This document shows, in pieces, positions 8,286 through 15,418 of a stretch of DNA of 47,701 bases (positions within the stretch are counted from its first letter, which is position 1; each line of letters opens with the position of its first letter). The stretch spans positions 1 through 47,701 of the forward strand of contig NZ_WTYF01000002.1 of the NCBI RefSeq assembly GCF_009827315.1. Reading direction: 5' to 3'. A program made the position numbers and the translations under genes. Under the pieces are notes generated by a model that ran no database searches, was not told the DNA's origin, and saw only the letters and a program-made list of their open reading frames with translations. Source of the DNA: Qipengyuania gaetbuli (GTDB taxonomy: Bacteria; Pseudomonadota; Alphaproteobacteria; Sphingomonadales; Sphingomonadaceae).

Positions 8286-8314
8286 GAAAAAAAGCCCCGC
8301 CTGATAGCGGGGCT
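8286..8314 (-). terminator. Rho-independent terminator
   Basis: Read on the minus strand, AGCCCCGC, loop TATCAG, then GCGGGGCT followed by seven T residues. A textbook intrinsic terminator with an 8-bp GC stem. No protein gene ends here; the nearest upstream gene on this strand ends at 8538 and has its own terminator at 8486-8512, so this one belongs to a separate short transcript. Confidence 0.88.
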
Positions 8315-8371
8315 CCAAAGTTGAGGAACTTAGACATAAGTCTGAGCCCTTCGGGTCACGTCTGCTTTGAT
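8286..8371 (-). ncRNA. Candidate small RNA of about 85 nt
   Basis: On the minus strand a promoter-like pair, TTGCCC (8405-8400) and TTATTT (8382-8377), is separated by 17 bp. About 85 nt later transcription would end at the strong terminator 8286-8314. The predicted RNA has a small hairpin around ACCCGAAGGGC, another at AGACTTATGTCT, and an unpaired TCCTCAACTTT segment that could pair with ribosome sites. No coding capacity is seen. The promoter match is modest, so this is a prediction from arrangement, not a recognised family. Confidence 0.4.
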
Positions 8372-8485
8372 GAGGGAAATAAATTGCAGATTTGTTACAG
8401 GGCAACTGCACCATCATCTGAAGAGCATTATTCCCACACTCCGCCAAGTGTCTGATCATGCATGGTGAACTGACGGAATTGGTAA

Positions 8486-8512
8486 CAAAAAGCTGGCTGG
8501 TTGTCCCAGCTT
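8486..8512 (-). terminator. Rho-independent terminator of the GNAT gene
   Basis: On the minus strand, AGCTGG, a 9-nt loop, CCAGCT, then TTTTGTT. It lies 26 bp after the stop of the GNAT gene at 8538. Confidence 0.75.
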
Positions 8513-8537
8513 CGCCACCTCGCCGTTCGAGTCTCCT

Positions 8538-9044
8538 TCAAAGTCCTTTAAGTGGCAGGCGCATCAAAAGTTCATGGTAATAATGAGACCCGAGCTTGAT
8601 CGCGCCCGGCTCACGGCCATACTCTTGAAAGCCAGCGCCAGTGTACATTGCCTGAGCAGCTGTGTTCCCTTCGACAACCGTCAACAAGACCTCCTCACAA
8701 CAAGTTCGTGCATGATCGAGAACCTCTTCGAGCAAGCGTTTGCCAACGCCATTCCCTCGCATTTCGTGCCTGACGAACATTCCCCACAAGATGGCCTTGT
8801 GACGCAGCTTGGTCTTCTCTCGCTGCGCCAATCCCGCACAACCCACCAATTGCTCTGCTGACCAAGCGCCGAAGACCAATCCGTCGTCTAGGCGCTCCGC
8901 GAAGGCATTTTCGGAAAGCGATGATTCCTCCTCGAAGGAGGAACCGAATGCTTCAGGATGCAATTGGAGGGCGAGGAGCCGAAGCTCTCGGTACGGACCG
9001 GCGTCGTTGCGGCCAAGACGCCTCAGGAAGATAGCTTGGTTCAC
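8538..9044 (-). CDS. GNAT family N-acetyltransferase
   Basis: 168 residues, a single GNAT domain. The order is FLRRLGRNDAGPYRELRLLA (first strand and helix), KAILWGMFV (strand 4), the acetyl-CoA loop RHEMRGNGVGKRLLEEVL (Arg/Gln-x2-Gly-x-Gly pattern), then LTVVEGNTAAQAMYTGAGF, the usual C-terminal tract. The substrate cannot be told from sequence. It is monocistronic with its own terminator at 8486-8512. Confidence 0.87.
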   Translation of the reverse strand: MNQAIFLRRLGRNDAGPYRELRLLALQLHPEAFGSSFEEESSLSENAFAERLDDGLVFGAWSAEQLVGCAGLAQREKTKLRHKAILWGMFVRHEMRGNGVGKRLLEEVLDHARTCCEEVLLTVVEGNTAAQAMYTGAGFQEYGREPGAIKLGSHYYHELLMRLPLKGL

Positions 9045-9099
9045 CCCTTCAGGTCCTTAATAATGTTCGAAGCATCGAACATCGCACGAAGAAGCGAAT

Positions 9100-9159
9100 G
9101 ACCGCAATCGGGTCGTTTGCAGAATGACCGCTTTTGGGTCCGGAAAGCAAGAAGCAGAC
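9100..9159 (+). repeat. Short degenerate relative of the 88-bp repeat
   Basis: Starts GACCGCAATCGGGTCGTTT, matching consensus 2-20, then GACCGCTTTTGGGTCCGGAAAGC and ends GAAGCAGACC, about 60 bp in all. GCTTT/AAAGC can form a hairpin. It lies between the GNAT gene and the 3' end of the HUH endonuclease gene. Confidence 0.55.
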
Positions 9160-9326
9160 CTTGCGGTTGTCTCTTAGAACGCGCCCGCGCGTATTAGTCC
9201 CGAAACCTGTCCCGACCACTGGTCCCCTTAGCTACGCCTACGTGCGTATTGTTCCGCCGCTATGGCTATGCGCCCGCGCGTTAAGGCGTCCAAAAATGCC
9301 GCCGCCTCACCTTAAAACCTACCCGG

Positions 9327-10028
9327 TCACTCGCGCCGTCCTGCGAGATTGCGACTGGTTCCGCAGCGCTTTCCCGAGATCTGCCCGCCATTCTCGTGAC
9401 CAATGCCCAGAACTAGCGCAGACTTCGGTTCGGTGCCCTTCAGTGTGTAGGCGAGAACCTCGCTCAGATTGTGACCGTAGTGGGCTCCCCACGGCTGGCT
9501 AGAGCCAGCAATCTTGCGGGTGAAGATCGCGCCCGCGCGATATGTGCGCATTGTGCACCGCGCCACCCAGCGCCGGGACAACGCACCCCTCATGGTTCTG
9601 CCCTCGGGAATATGCGCCAGGATATGCACGTGAGATCCTTTTCCCGCTCCATTCTCGCGCGTCCAGAGGTAGGCCGTTTCCCCGCGACACCATTCCCTGA
9701 GGTATTTGAGAAAGGCAGTGGTCGCTGCCATCGCTTCCCGATCGGTCAAGCCAGCCGCTTCCCAGTGCACGCAGATATGACGATTGAGCGGTCGTCCGAT
9801 CTGCTCTGCAATGTGGGCAGCATTTATCAGTTTCTCGGCCTGAGCTAGTGTCAGCCAATGGCTTGTACGGCTGGCGCTGTTGCGCGCTCCGCCATGCCGA
9901 AACAACGGTAAGGAAACGGGGAAAGGCGCACACCCTATCGGTACATCTAAATTTGCAAGCCTCGTGCCAGCCGGGCGCTCGGCGCGGCATTCCGCCGTTA
10001 TTTCCCGTTTTTTTACGGTGTCCGGCAA
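9327..10028 (-). CDS. Single-tyrosine HUH endonuclease (Rep/relaxase-like), chromosomal
   Basis: About 233 residues if begun at the TTG at 10028. The conserved part is residues 55-230: LNRHICVHWEAAGL, then TRENGAGKGSHVHILAHIP containing the HUH motif H133-x-H135, and VLAYTLKG with the catalytic-type Y194-x2-K197. It ends GGQISGKRCGTSRNL, a tail I recognise from uncharacterised alphaproteobacterial proteins of this type. HUH enzymes nick single-stranded DNA in rolling-circle replication, conjugation or Y1 transposition. No good ribosome site or ATG is present, so the start is uncertain and the 5' end may be degraded. A continuous frame runs on to 10988, but that part is antisense to the FNR gene. 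No other plasmid or phage genes adjoin. Confidence 0.65.
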   Translation of the reverse strand: MPDTVKKREITAECRAERPAGTRLANLDVPIGCAPFPVSLPLFRHGGARNSASRTSHWLTLAQAEKLINAAHIAEQIGRPLNRHICVHWEAAGLTDREAMAATTAFLKYLREWCRGETAYLWTRENGAGKGSHVHILAHIPEGRTMRGALSRRWVARCTMRTYRAGAIFTRKIAGSSQPWGAHYGHNLSEVLAYTLKGTEPKSALVLGIGHENGGQISGKRCGTSRNLAGRRE

Positions 10029-10154
10029 TTTGCCACATCGCGCGCCGTGCTCGCGCACCGAGGACCGCCATGTCGTCAGTCCTTGTCGGGACAAAAGGCG
10101 CGAGCGCGCTTGGCAGACCATGCCGCCATGGGTATTTGCTTGGTGGAAATGTCG

Positions 10155-10865
10155 ATGCCCGAAGCCCTCACGAACTTCTGCCAGTCCTGCACGGTGCGCA
10201 ACCGCGCGATCTGCGGCGACCTGCACGACGATGAGATCAACGTCCTTAACAAGATCGGGCGCCGCCGCTGGGTCGAGGCGGGTGAGCAGGTACTCTGGGA
10301 AGGCGACGACGCCGTTGTCGTGGCGAACGTGATCGAGGGCCTGCTGAAGCTTTCGACCCAGACGAGCGAAGGCAAGGAACAGATTCTCGGCATCGCCTAT
10401 CCTTCCGACTTCCTCGGGCGGCCATTCGGCGAGACCACGCCATACGGCGTCGAGGCGCTGACCCCTGCCCTCGTGTGCACGTTCCAGCGGTCGGATTTCG
10501 ATCACTTTGCCCGCGAACACCCACGTCTGGAGCACAAGCTTCTCGAACGCACGCTGTCCGAACTGGACCGCACGCGCCGCTGGATGCTGCTGCTCGGCCG
10601 TATGAATGCGGAGCAGAAGATGGCGACATTCCTGCTCGACATGGCCGACCGGCTCGTGCCCGCCACCTGTGCGCCGATGCCGGAAAGCAACGAGGTCATG
10701 GAATTGCCGCTGACCCGGCAGCAGATCGCCGACGTCCTCGGCCTCACGATCGAGACGGTCAGCCGTCAGTTCACCAAGCTGCGCAAGGAAGGTCTGATCG
10801 ACCTGCCGTCGCGCAGGGACGTAAGGATCATCGATCGCGCGGGACTGGAAGCGCTGGCCAGCTAG
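10155..10865 (+). CDS. fnrL-like: Crp/Fnr-family regulator with FNR-type cysteines
   Basis: 236 residues. The N-terminal C9-x2-C12-x7-C20 (CQSCTVRNRAIC) plus C108 are the four cysteines that in FNR proteins hold an oxygen-labile [4Fe-4S] cluster. A cNMP-binding beta-roll (about 25-120), the dimerisation helix (SELDRTRRWMLLLGRM) and a helix-turn-helix with LTRQQIADVLGLTIETVSR follow. The R-FTKL-R recognition segment and the ETVSR core are of Fnr/FixK type. The start at 10155 is preferred because GGTGG lies 8 bp upstream; 10128 and 10149 are alternatives. Its 3' end overlaps that of the methyltransferase gene tail-to-tail. Role: probably the switch between aerobic and oxygen-limited expression. 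Confidence 0.87.
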   Translation: MPEALTNFCQSCTVRNRAICGDLHDDEINVLNKIGRRRWVEAGEQVLWEGDDAVVVANVIEGLLKLSTQTSEGKEQILGIAYPSDFLGRPFGETTPYGVEALTPALVCTFQRSDFDHFAREHPRLEHKLLERTLSELDRTRRWMLLLGRMNAEQKMATFLLDMADRLVPATCAPMPESNEVMELPLTRQQIADVLGLTIETVSRQFTKLRKEGLIDLPSRRDVRIIDRAGLEALAS

Positions 10866-12046
10866 GGCCGGGAGGTTTCCCGGCGCGCGTGGACATACCA
10901 CAGCGCGTGCGCAGGCCGCGCCTTCCTCGGCTCCAAATCCATCCCGCCGAACTGCCACATCCACGACCGGCGCAGGTGGTAAATCCACGACCAGGGCGCG
11001 AACGGGTTCACGACGAGCAACAGCAGCGCGGCCACGACCTTGCGTGCTGTCCAGCCTACGGTGAAATTGCCGAAGTGCCGGCTCGAGGCGATCGAGCTAT
11101 ACTGGTAGTCGACAGTCGTGTCCTGCAGGTGCTCCACCTCGAACCAGGGTGCGCAGAGCCGGTCGAAATCTCCGATCCGCGGATAGAGCCCGGAATAGTG
11201 TGCATGGAACGAATAGGCATGGAGCCAGTCCGAGGCCGTCCATCCGCCCGAAGCCGAACTGTGCAGCGTCGCGGAAAAAACCTTGCCCGATGCCGTGTCG
11301 GTTTTCAGCGCCTCCGACGCCGAACGGAAGACAGTGGCATAGACCTCGTCGGTGCCGCTCCGGTCGCGCATCTGGTAGGATGTGCAGAAATGTTCGAGCG
11401 AGCCGATCAGCGTGACCGCATCGAAGCTGCCCGCCAGCTTTGCCGGCAAGGGTTTGCGGAAATCGAGCACATGCGCCGCGATCCCACGCGCCTCGACAAT
11501 CCTTTGCTGGTCGGGTGAAAGGGTGAGGCCCGTCCCGTCGATGCCGAGTGATTTCAGATAGGCGAGAAAGTCGCCCAGTCCGCATCCCACGTCGAGCACG
11601 CGCATGCCCGGCTTCAGGCCCAGCAGTTCGACGATCCGGCGATACTTGTCGCGGGTCGCTTGCTCGATGCTCTTGTCGAAATCTCCGTCGAACAGGCCCT
11701 CGGTAAGGTCTCCGCGAGCCGCAAGGTCGGCCCGGTCGCCGAGGAAGATCGTGAACCACTGATAGACCCGCGCGACGCGTTCGGACGAAGGGAACAGCCC
11801 GCGGTGGAACACGGTAAAGGCCAGCAGCTCGTGCAAGGCCAGCACCGCATAAGCAAGGACGGGCAGCCACCACCACGAGAGACCTGCAACAAGGCAGATG
11901 GCACCCGCAACGCCGATCATGCCGAGCCAGACCGCGGTGCTGACGGGTGTCAGGAAAAGGACCGACCTCAGGTCACCGGCCTGCCGCGAAGTCGCCCGGA
12001 GGTCTGCCTCCGCTCGGATATCGGCGCTCCGCTCAGCGAGCGCCAT
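10862..12046 (-). CDS. Membrane-anchored cyclopropane-fatty-acid-synthase-like SAM methyltransferase
   Basis: 394 residues. Two hydrophobic segments (about 31-82) are followed by a class I methyltransferase domain: VLDVGCGLGDFLAYL (SAM loop, 150-164) and GTGLTLSPDQ (171-180), the typical motif of CFA synthases and mycolic acid methyltransferases, then DAVTLIGSLEHF. A further hydrophobic stretch lies near 340-360 (KVVAALLLLVVNPFAPW). CFA-type enzymes add a methyl or methylene group at a double bond of an acyl chain. It overlaps the P450 gene by 14 bp and is the third gene of the lipoxygenase operon, so its substrate is probably a fatty-acid oxidation product or the lipid that feeds it (inference). 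Confidence 0.8.
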   Translation of the reverse strand: MALAERSADIRAEADLRATSRQAGDLRSVLFLTPVSTAVWLGMIGVAGAICLVAGLSWWWLPVLAYAVLALHELLAFTVFHRGLFPSSERVARVYQWFTIFLGDRADLAARGDLTEGLFDGDFDKSIEQATRDKYRRIVELLGLKPGMRVLDVGCGLGDFLAYLKSLGIDGTGLTLSPDQQRIVEARGIAAHVLDFRKPLPAKLAGSFDAVTLIGSLEHFCTSYQMRDRSGTDEVYATVFRSASEALKTDTASGKVFSATLHSSASGGWTASDWLHAYSFHAHYSGLYPRIGDFDRLCAPWFEVEHLQDTTVDYQYSSIASSRHFGNFTVGWTARKVVAALLLLVVNPFAPWSWIYHLRRSWMWQFGGMDLEPRKARPAHALWYVHARRETSRP

Positions 12047-13415
12047 CTACCGGGGTCCGTTTGCGGTCGAAGTTCGAACTCAGGTCCTTAGGCACCATGC
12101 AGCCGAACCAGAAATCCTGGTCCAGTTTCTCGCCAAGCCCGACGTTAGGGTCGCTGTGCATCAGCGCGGTTCCCACCGCGAGCTGGATATAGGCGAGCCC
12201 CACCTCCTGCGCGAGACAGGTCCGCTCGCCCCTGCCAAAGGGGAAGAAATAGTCGCTCCCGAGCGGATCGCTCGCCCGCCTTTCAGCGGTCCAGCGGCCC
12301 GGCCTGTAGAGTTCGGCATCCTCCCAGTGATCGGCATGGGTATGGGCATGGCGATTGCCGATGAGCAGGCTGGTATCCGCCGGCATCCGGTATCCTGCGA
12401 CCACCACGTCGGCATCCGTGCGGACATTGCGCGTCCAGAGCGAAACGGGCGGCAAGAGGCGCAAGGTTTCGAGCACTGCGGCCTGCAATTCCTCGCAAGC
12501 CCTGATCTGGGCATGGGTGGCATCGGGCCCGAGTTTGGCGAGTGCATTGCACACACGCTCCATCTCCGTGTCGGACTTGCCTAGAAGGTAGAGGGTACAG
12601 GTTACCGCGCTCGAACTGGAAACGATGCCGCCGTAATACATGTTGGCCAGTTCGGTGGCGAGCAGGTCATCATCGTGGTCGCAGCCCGCCCTGATCGCAT
12701 GGCGCAGGAGATCGGTGCCTACCGGGTTGGCCTCCGCCCGCGCCTTGCGGACTGCGCCGACGAAGGCCGCATGGTTGCGGTCCTGCGCCGCCTGCGCTTC
12801 TTCGGGGAGTGTATCGAAGAGGAAGGGCATCTTGCTCTTCATCCGCCGGTCGAGTTCGCTGGCAACGATGACCCAGTCGCGGAAAGTGCTTTCCCCGAAC
12901 TCCTCGCCATAGAGCATGACCGAAAACGCATCGAACGCCATGTGCAGCAGCGTGTCGTAGGTGTGCTCGAAACTCTTCCCGACAAATCCGGAAATCCGTT
13001 TCTTTAGCTGCTCGTGCATGCGCGGCAGGGCGGTGTCGAGCCAGCCATCGCGTAGGGCAAGCACCATGGGATTGCACGCCATGCGTTCCGCCCAGACCTT
13101 GCCGCCTGGCTGGGTGAATACGTCCCCTTCGTCAGTCGAAACCGGGCGCAGCGCGGCGGTCGGCGTTTTCTTGTAGAAGTCGCCCGTGTCCGTGACCATG
13201 ATCTGGGTGATCGCTTCCGGATCGCTGACCAGAACGATGTCCGCCCCCGGCAAGTCGACCCGCGACAAGGCTCCCACGTCGCGCGCATAGTGGAGCATCA
13301 CGTTCCACGGCGGCTGGCCATCCACGAAATCGAGCATGTCGCCGAGTATCGGCAGGCCCTTGGGCGAGGGAAGGTCGTCGATCGACGGCTGATGGCCTCC
13401 ACCCTTGCCCGTCAT
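12033..13415 (-). CDS. Cytochrome P450, probably fatty-acid hydroperoxide metabolising
   Basis: 460 residues, cytosolic. The heme loop FPFGRGERTC carries the ligand C400, the K-helix ExxR is E316-T-L-R319, and the meander motif is YRPGRW (370-375). In the I-helix the usual acid-threonine pair for O2 activation is missing: the segment reads YYGGIVSSSS (260-269). P450s lacking that pair are often peroxide-using or hydroperoxide-rearranging types (CYP74-like behaviour). The gene overlaps the lipoxygenase stop by 4 bp (ATGA), so the two are translationally coupled. Working hypothesis: it rearranges or cleaves the lipoxygenase product. The family within the P450 superfamily is not identified. Confidence 0.87.
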   Translation of the reverse strand: MTGKGGGHQPSIDDLPSPKGLPILGDMLDFVDGQPPWNVMLHYARDVGALSRVDLPGADIVLVSDPEAITQIMVTDTGDFYKKTPTAALRPVSTDEGDVFTQPGGKVWAERMACNPMVLALRDGWLDTALPRMHEQLKKRISGFVGKSFEHTYDTLLHMAFDAFSVMLYGEEFGESTFRDWVIVASELDRRMKSKMPFLFDTLPEEAQAAQDRNHAAFVGAVRKARAEANPVGTDLLRHAIRAGCDHDDDLLATELANMYYGGIVSSSSAVTCTLYLLGKSDTEMERVCNALAKLGPDATHAQIRACEELQAAVLETLRLLPPVSLWTRNVRTDADVVVAGYRMPADTSLLIGNRHAHTHADHWEDAELYRPGRWTAERRASDPLGSDYFFPFGRGERTCLAQEVGLAYIQLAVGTALMHSDPNVGLGEKLDQDFWFGCMVPKDLSSNFDRKRTPVDGAR

Positions 13416-15304
13416 ATGTTGATGCTCGCCGGGACTTTGGACGGAAGCAGGTAGACATAGGGTGCGGAGCGCGTGACTAGGTCACGGTTTTCACGGGTGA
13501 TCTGGATCTCGATCTCCTTCAGGCGCGCCTGGAACACGGCGAGAGCACCTTCGACGATCTCCGGTTCGGTGATCATGTCGGAATAGGGGAAGCTGTTGGA
13601 CTTGTATTCGCCCAGATGCGTGTGGTGGACGCCGCCGAGAAGCGAAAGGAACTCGGCCTGCAGCTCTCCGAACTGGAGCGGGGGCAGGAGATCGAGCCAG
13701 TCCTGCTCGGTCGCATCCCCTTCCTTCCATTCCGCCCACAGCGCGCCGGCAAGCGCGGGAGAATAGGACATGTCCGCCCACTGCGTGAAATTGACCGCCG
13801 CGTGCTGTGCGCTGGCGGTGAACATGATCATGGCCAGTGCCTTGCGCAGGTCGGCGTGGTTGGTAATCGGCGTGAAGCCCCCGATCCCGCCTTCCGACAG
13901 CGGAGATGACAAGGTCCTAGACCACGCCCCGAGTTCGTCGTCGGCAGCAACGTCCGCATCGCTACGATAGTAATAATCGACATAAGACCGCGCCCAGTCG
14001 CCGATGGCATCCCACAGGCGCAGGGCATCGTCACGATAGGGGTAGTCGACGAGCCGACCTTCCGGACCGATCTTGCGGCGTGCGAAATCTGCCGGCGGCA
14101 TGGCGGCGTGGAAGTCGTATTCCGACACGGCCCGCCCGGCGAGCCGGATCATGCTTTCCAGCGTGCCGCCGAAGGAAAGGTCGATCACGCCGCCCGGCGC
14201 CAGCATGGAATGGGCCGCAGAATTGTTGATCGCCAGCGTGCCTTCGAAATGCGGCATCAGCAACTTGTAGAGCGGATGGCGAACGGACAGGTTGCGCTTC
14301 GTCGCCAGCGCCGCCGCCTCCATGATGAGATGCGTCTGGCCGAGATGGCAGACCAGCTCGTGATAGTTCGCATCGGCGACCTGCACCGCGGTCTTCGCCT
14401 TCTGCCAGGCCCACCCGTCGGCGGGGATGGAAATCGAGAAATTTGCCGGATCCTGCCCGACCTGGATCGCGACAGGGCGCAGAGACCCGCCGGTCGGCGG
14501 CACGGCGAACAGGGCAATCGGGGCGGGTGTGTACTTGCGCTCCCCGAGGATGGGGTTTGTATTGTCCTCGACCGTATCGCCGATAAGCTCGTAGTCGAGC
14601 AGGAAGAGGCGACCCTCCTTCAGGGCCGCAGCCAGCGTGTCACCGGCCTCGGCATTTACGGAATAATGTCCTTCGGTGACCGGGAATTTGGCGGGCAAGG
14701 CATCGATGCCCTTGATCAGCATCGGGTTCTGTCCGGCGACTCGCATCTGGGCGAACCAGTTGTCGTCCTGCCAAAGTTCCATGACCGGCGGGCGTTCGAC
14801 CTCGCGGTAGAGGTCGTCATAGCACTGGATGGACTTCGGCCGCCCGTGCGGAGTCAGGGGCGACATCCAGGGGCTACGGGCGGTGGCATCGTGATGGCCG
14901 GTAATGTGCTGGCCGCGCAGCACCTTCTTCATTAGTGAATGGCTGGCGTCCTCGCCGAGGTGGTCGAGCAGCTCGCCCACCTGTTCGATGCCTGCCCCGA
15001 ACCCCTTGATCAGACTACTGAAAGTAAGGCCCTTGGCGACCTGCTTTTCGAACGCGCTTTCGATGTTGTGTTCTTCCTCGATGCAGCGGTTGGCCACCAC
15101 GTTGGCGAGGATGTTCTTGAGCGGAATGAGCGTCCGCAGCGTCCATTCCTTGCTCGGCGTCGCCTCCTCCGGCACCTGCGCCACCATCGGAATTCCGGGC
15201 ACGATATCATAGGATATCGCATAGCGAGCCTGCGCGACAGCAAGATCGGCAGATCGTTTCTGCTGATCAGGGTCGTGCTGCGGTAGTGTTGCCGTATCCC
15301 CCAT
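13412..15304 (-). CDS. lox: Lipoxygenase
   Basis: 630 residues. The full histidine signature is present at plant spacing: H315-x4-H320-x4-H325-x17-H343-x8-H352. H320 and H325 are iron ligands; H501 and N505 (AQHAAVNF) and the C-terminal I630 complete the iron site. No signal peptide is seen. The position aligned with the Coffa residue of soybean LOX-1 (11 residues after the last His of the signature) is A363, which in the family usually goes with S-stereospecific oxygenation. The N-terminal ~240 residues lack an obvious PLAT domain. First gene of a three-gene operon with the P450 and methyltransferase, divergent from the TIR-TPR gene. The reaction is dioxygenation of a polyunsaturated fatty acid; the source of such an acid (own or host/algal) is unknown. 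Confidence 0.93.
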   Translation of the reverse strand: MGDTATLPQHDPDQQKRSADLAVAQARYAISYDIVPGIPMVAQVPEEATPSKEWTLRTLIPLKNILANVVANRCIEEEHNIESAFEKQVAKGLTFSSLIKGFGAGIEQVGELLDHLGEDASHSLMKKVLRGQHITGHHDATARSPWMSPLTPHGRPKSIQCYDDLYREVERPPVMELWQDDNWFAQMRVAGQNPMLIKGIDALPAKFPVTEGHYSVNAEAGDTLAAALKEGRLFLLDYELIGDTVEDNTNPILGERKYTPAPIALFAVPPTGGSLRPVAIQVGQDPANFSISIPADGWAWQKAKTAVQVADANYHELVCHLGQTHLIMEAAALATKRNLSVRHPLYKLLMPHFEGTLAINNSAAHSMLAPGGVIDLSFGGTLESMIRLAGRAVSEYDFHAAMPPADFARRKIGPEGRLVDYPYRDDALRLWDAIGDWARSYVDYYYRSDADVAADDELGAWSRTLSSPLSEGGIGGFTPITNHADLRKALAMIMFTASAQHAAVNFTQWADMSYSPALAGALWAEWKEGDATEQDWLDLLPPLQFGELQAEFLSLLGGVHHTHLGEYKSNSFPYSDMITEPEIVEGALAVFQARLKEIEIQITRENRDLVTRSAPYVYLLPSKVPASINI

Positions 15305-15418
15305 GAATCAAAGTCTGTCAGCAGGTTCGGCGCCAGTCAATCGGCGGTTGACCGCCTTGTCCCGTGCGGAGAACAAAGGGCTTGGTCGAAACAGGGAGGC
15401 GTTATAGGTCGGCATTCC

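Noticed and set aside
8211..8459. Minus-strand frame of 82 codons across the third repeat copy
   Set aside because: It runs through the terminator and the repeat; composition is not protein-like.
8463..8533. tRNA-Leu-like segment on the plus strand (TGACGGAATTGGTAA and GTTCGAGTCTCC)
   Set aside because: No acceptor stem, the T-stem does not pair, and the apparent anticodon arm is the inverted repeat of a minus-strand terminator. Probably chance.
10029..10988. Minus-strand continuation of the HUH frame (long open frame to 10988)
   Set aside because: It is antisense to the FNR-type gene and shows no family features; high GC keeps the frame open.
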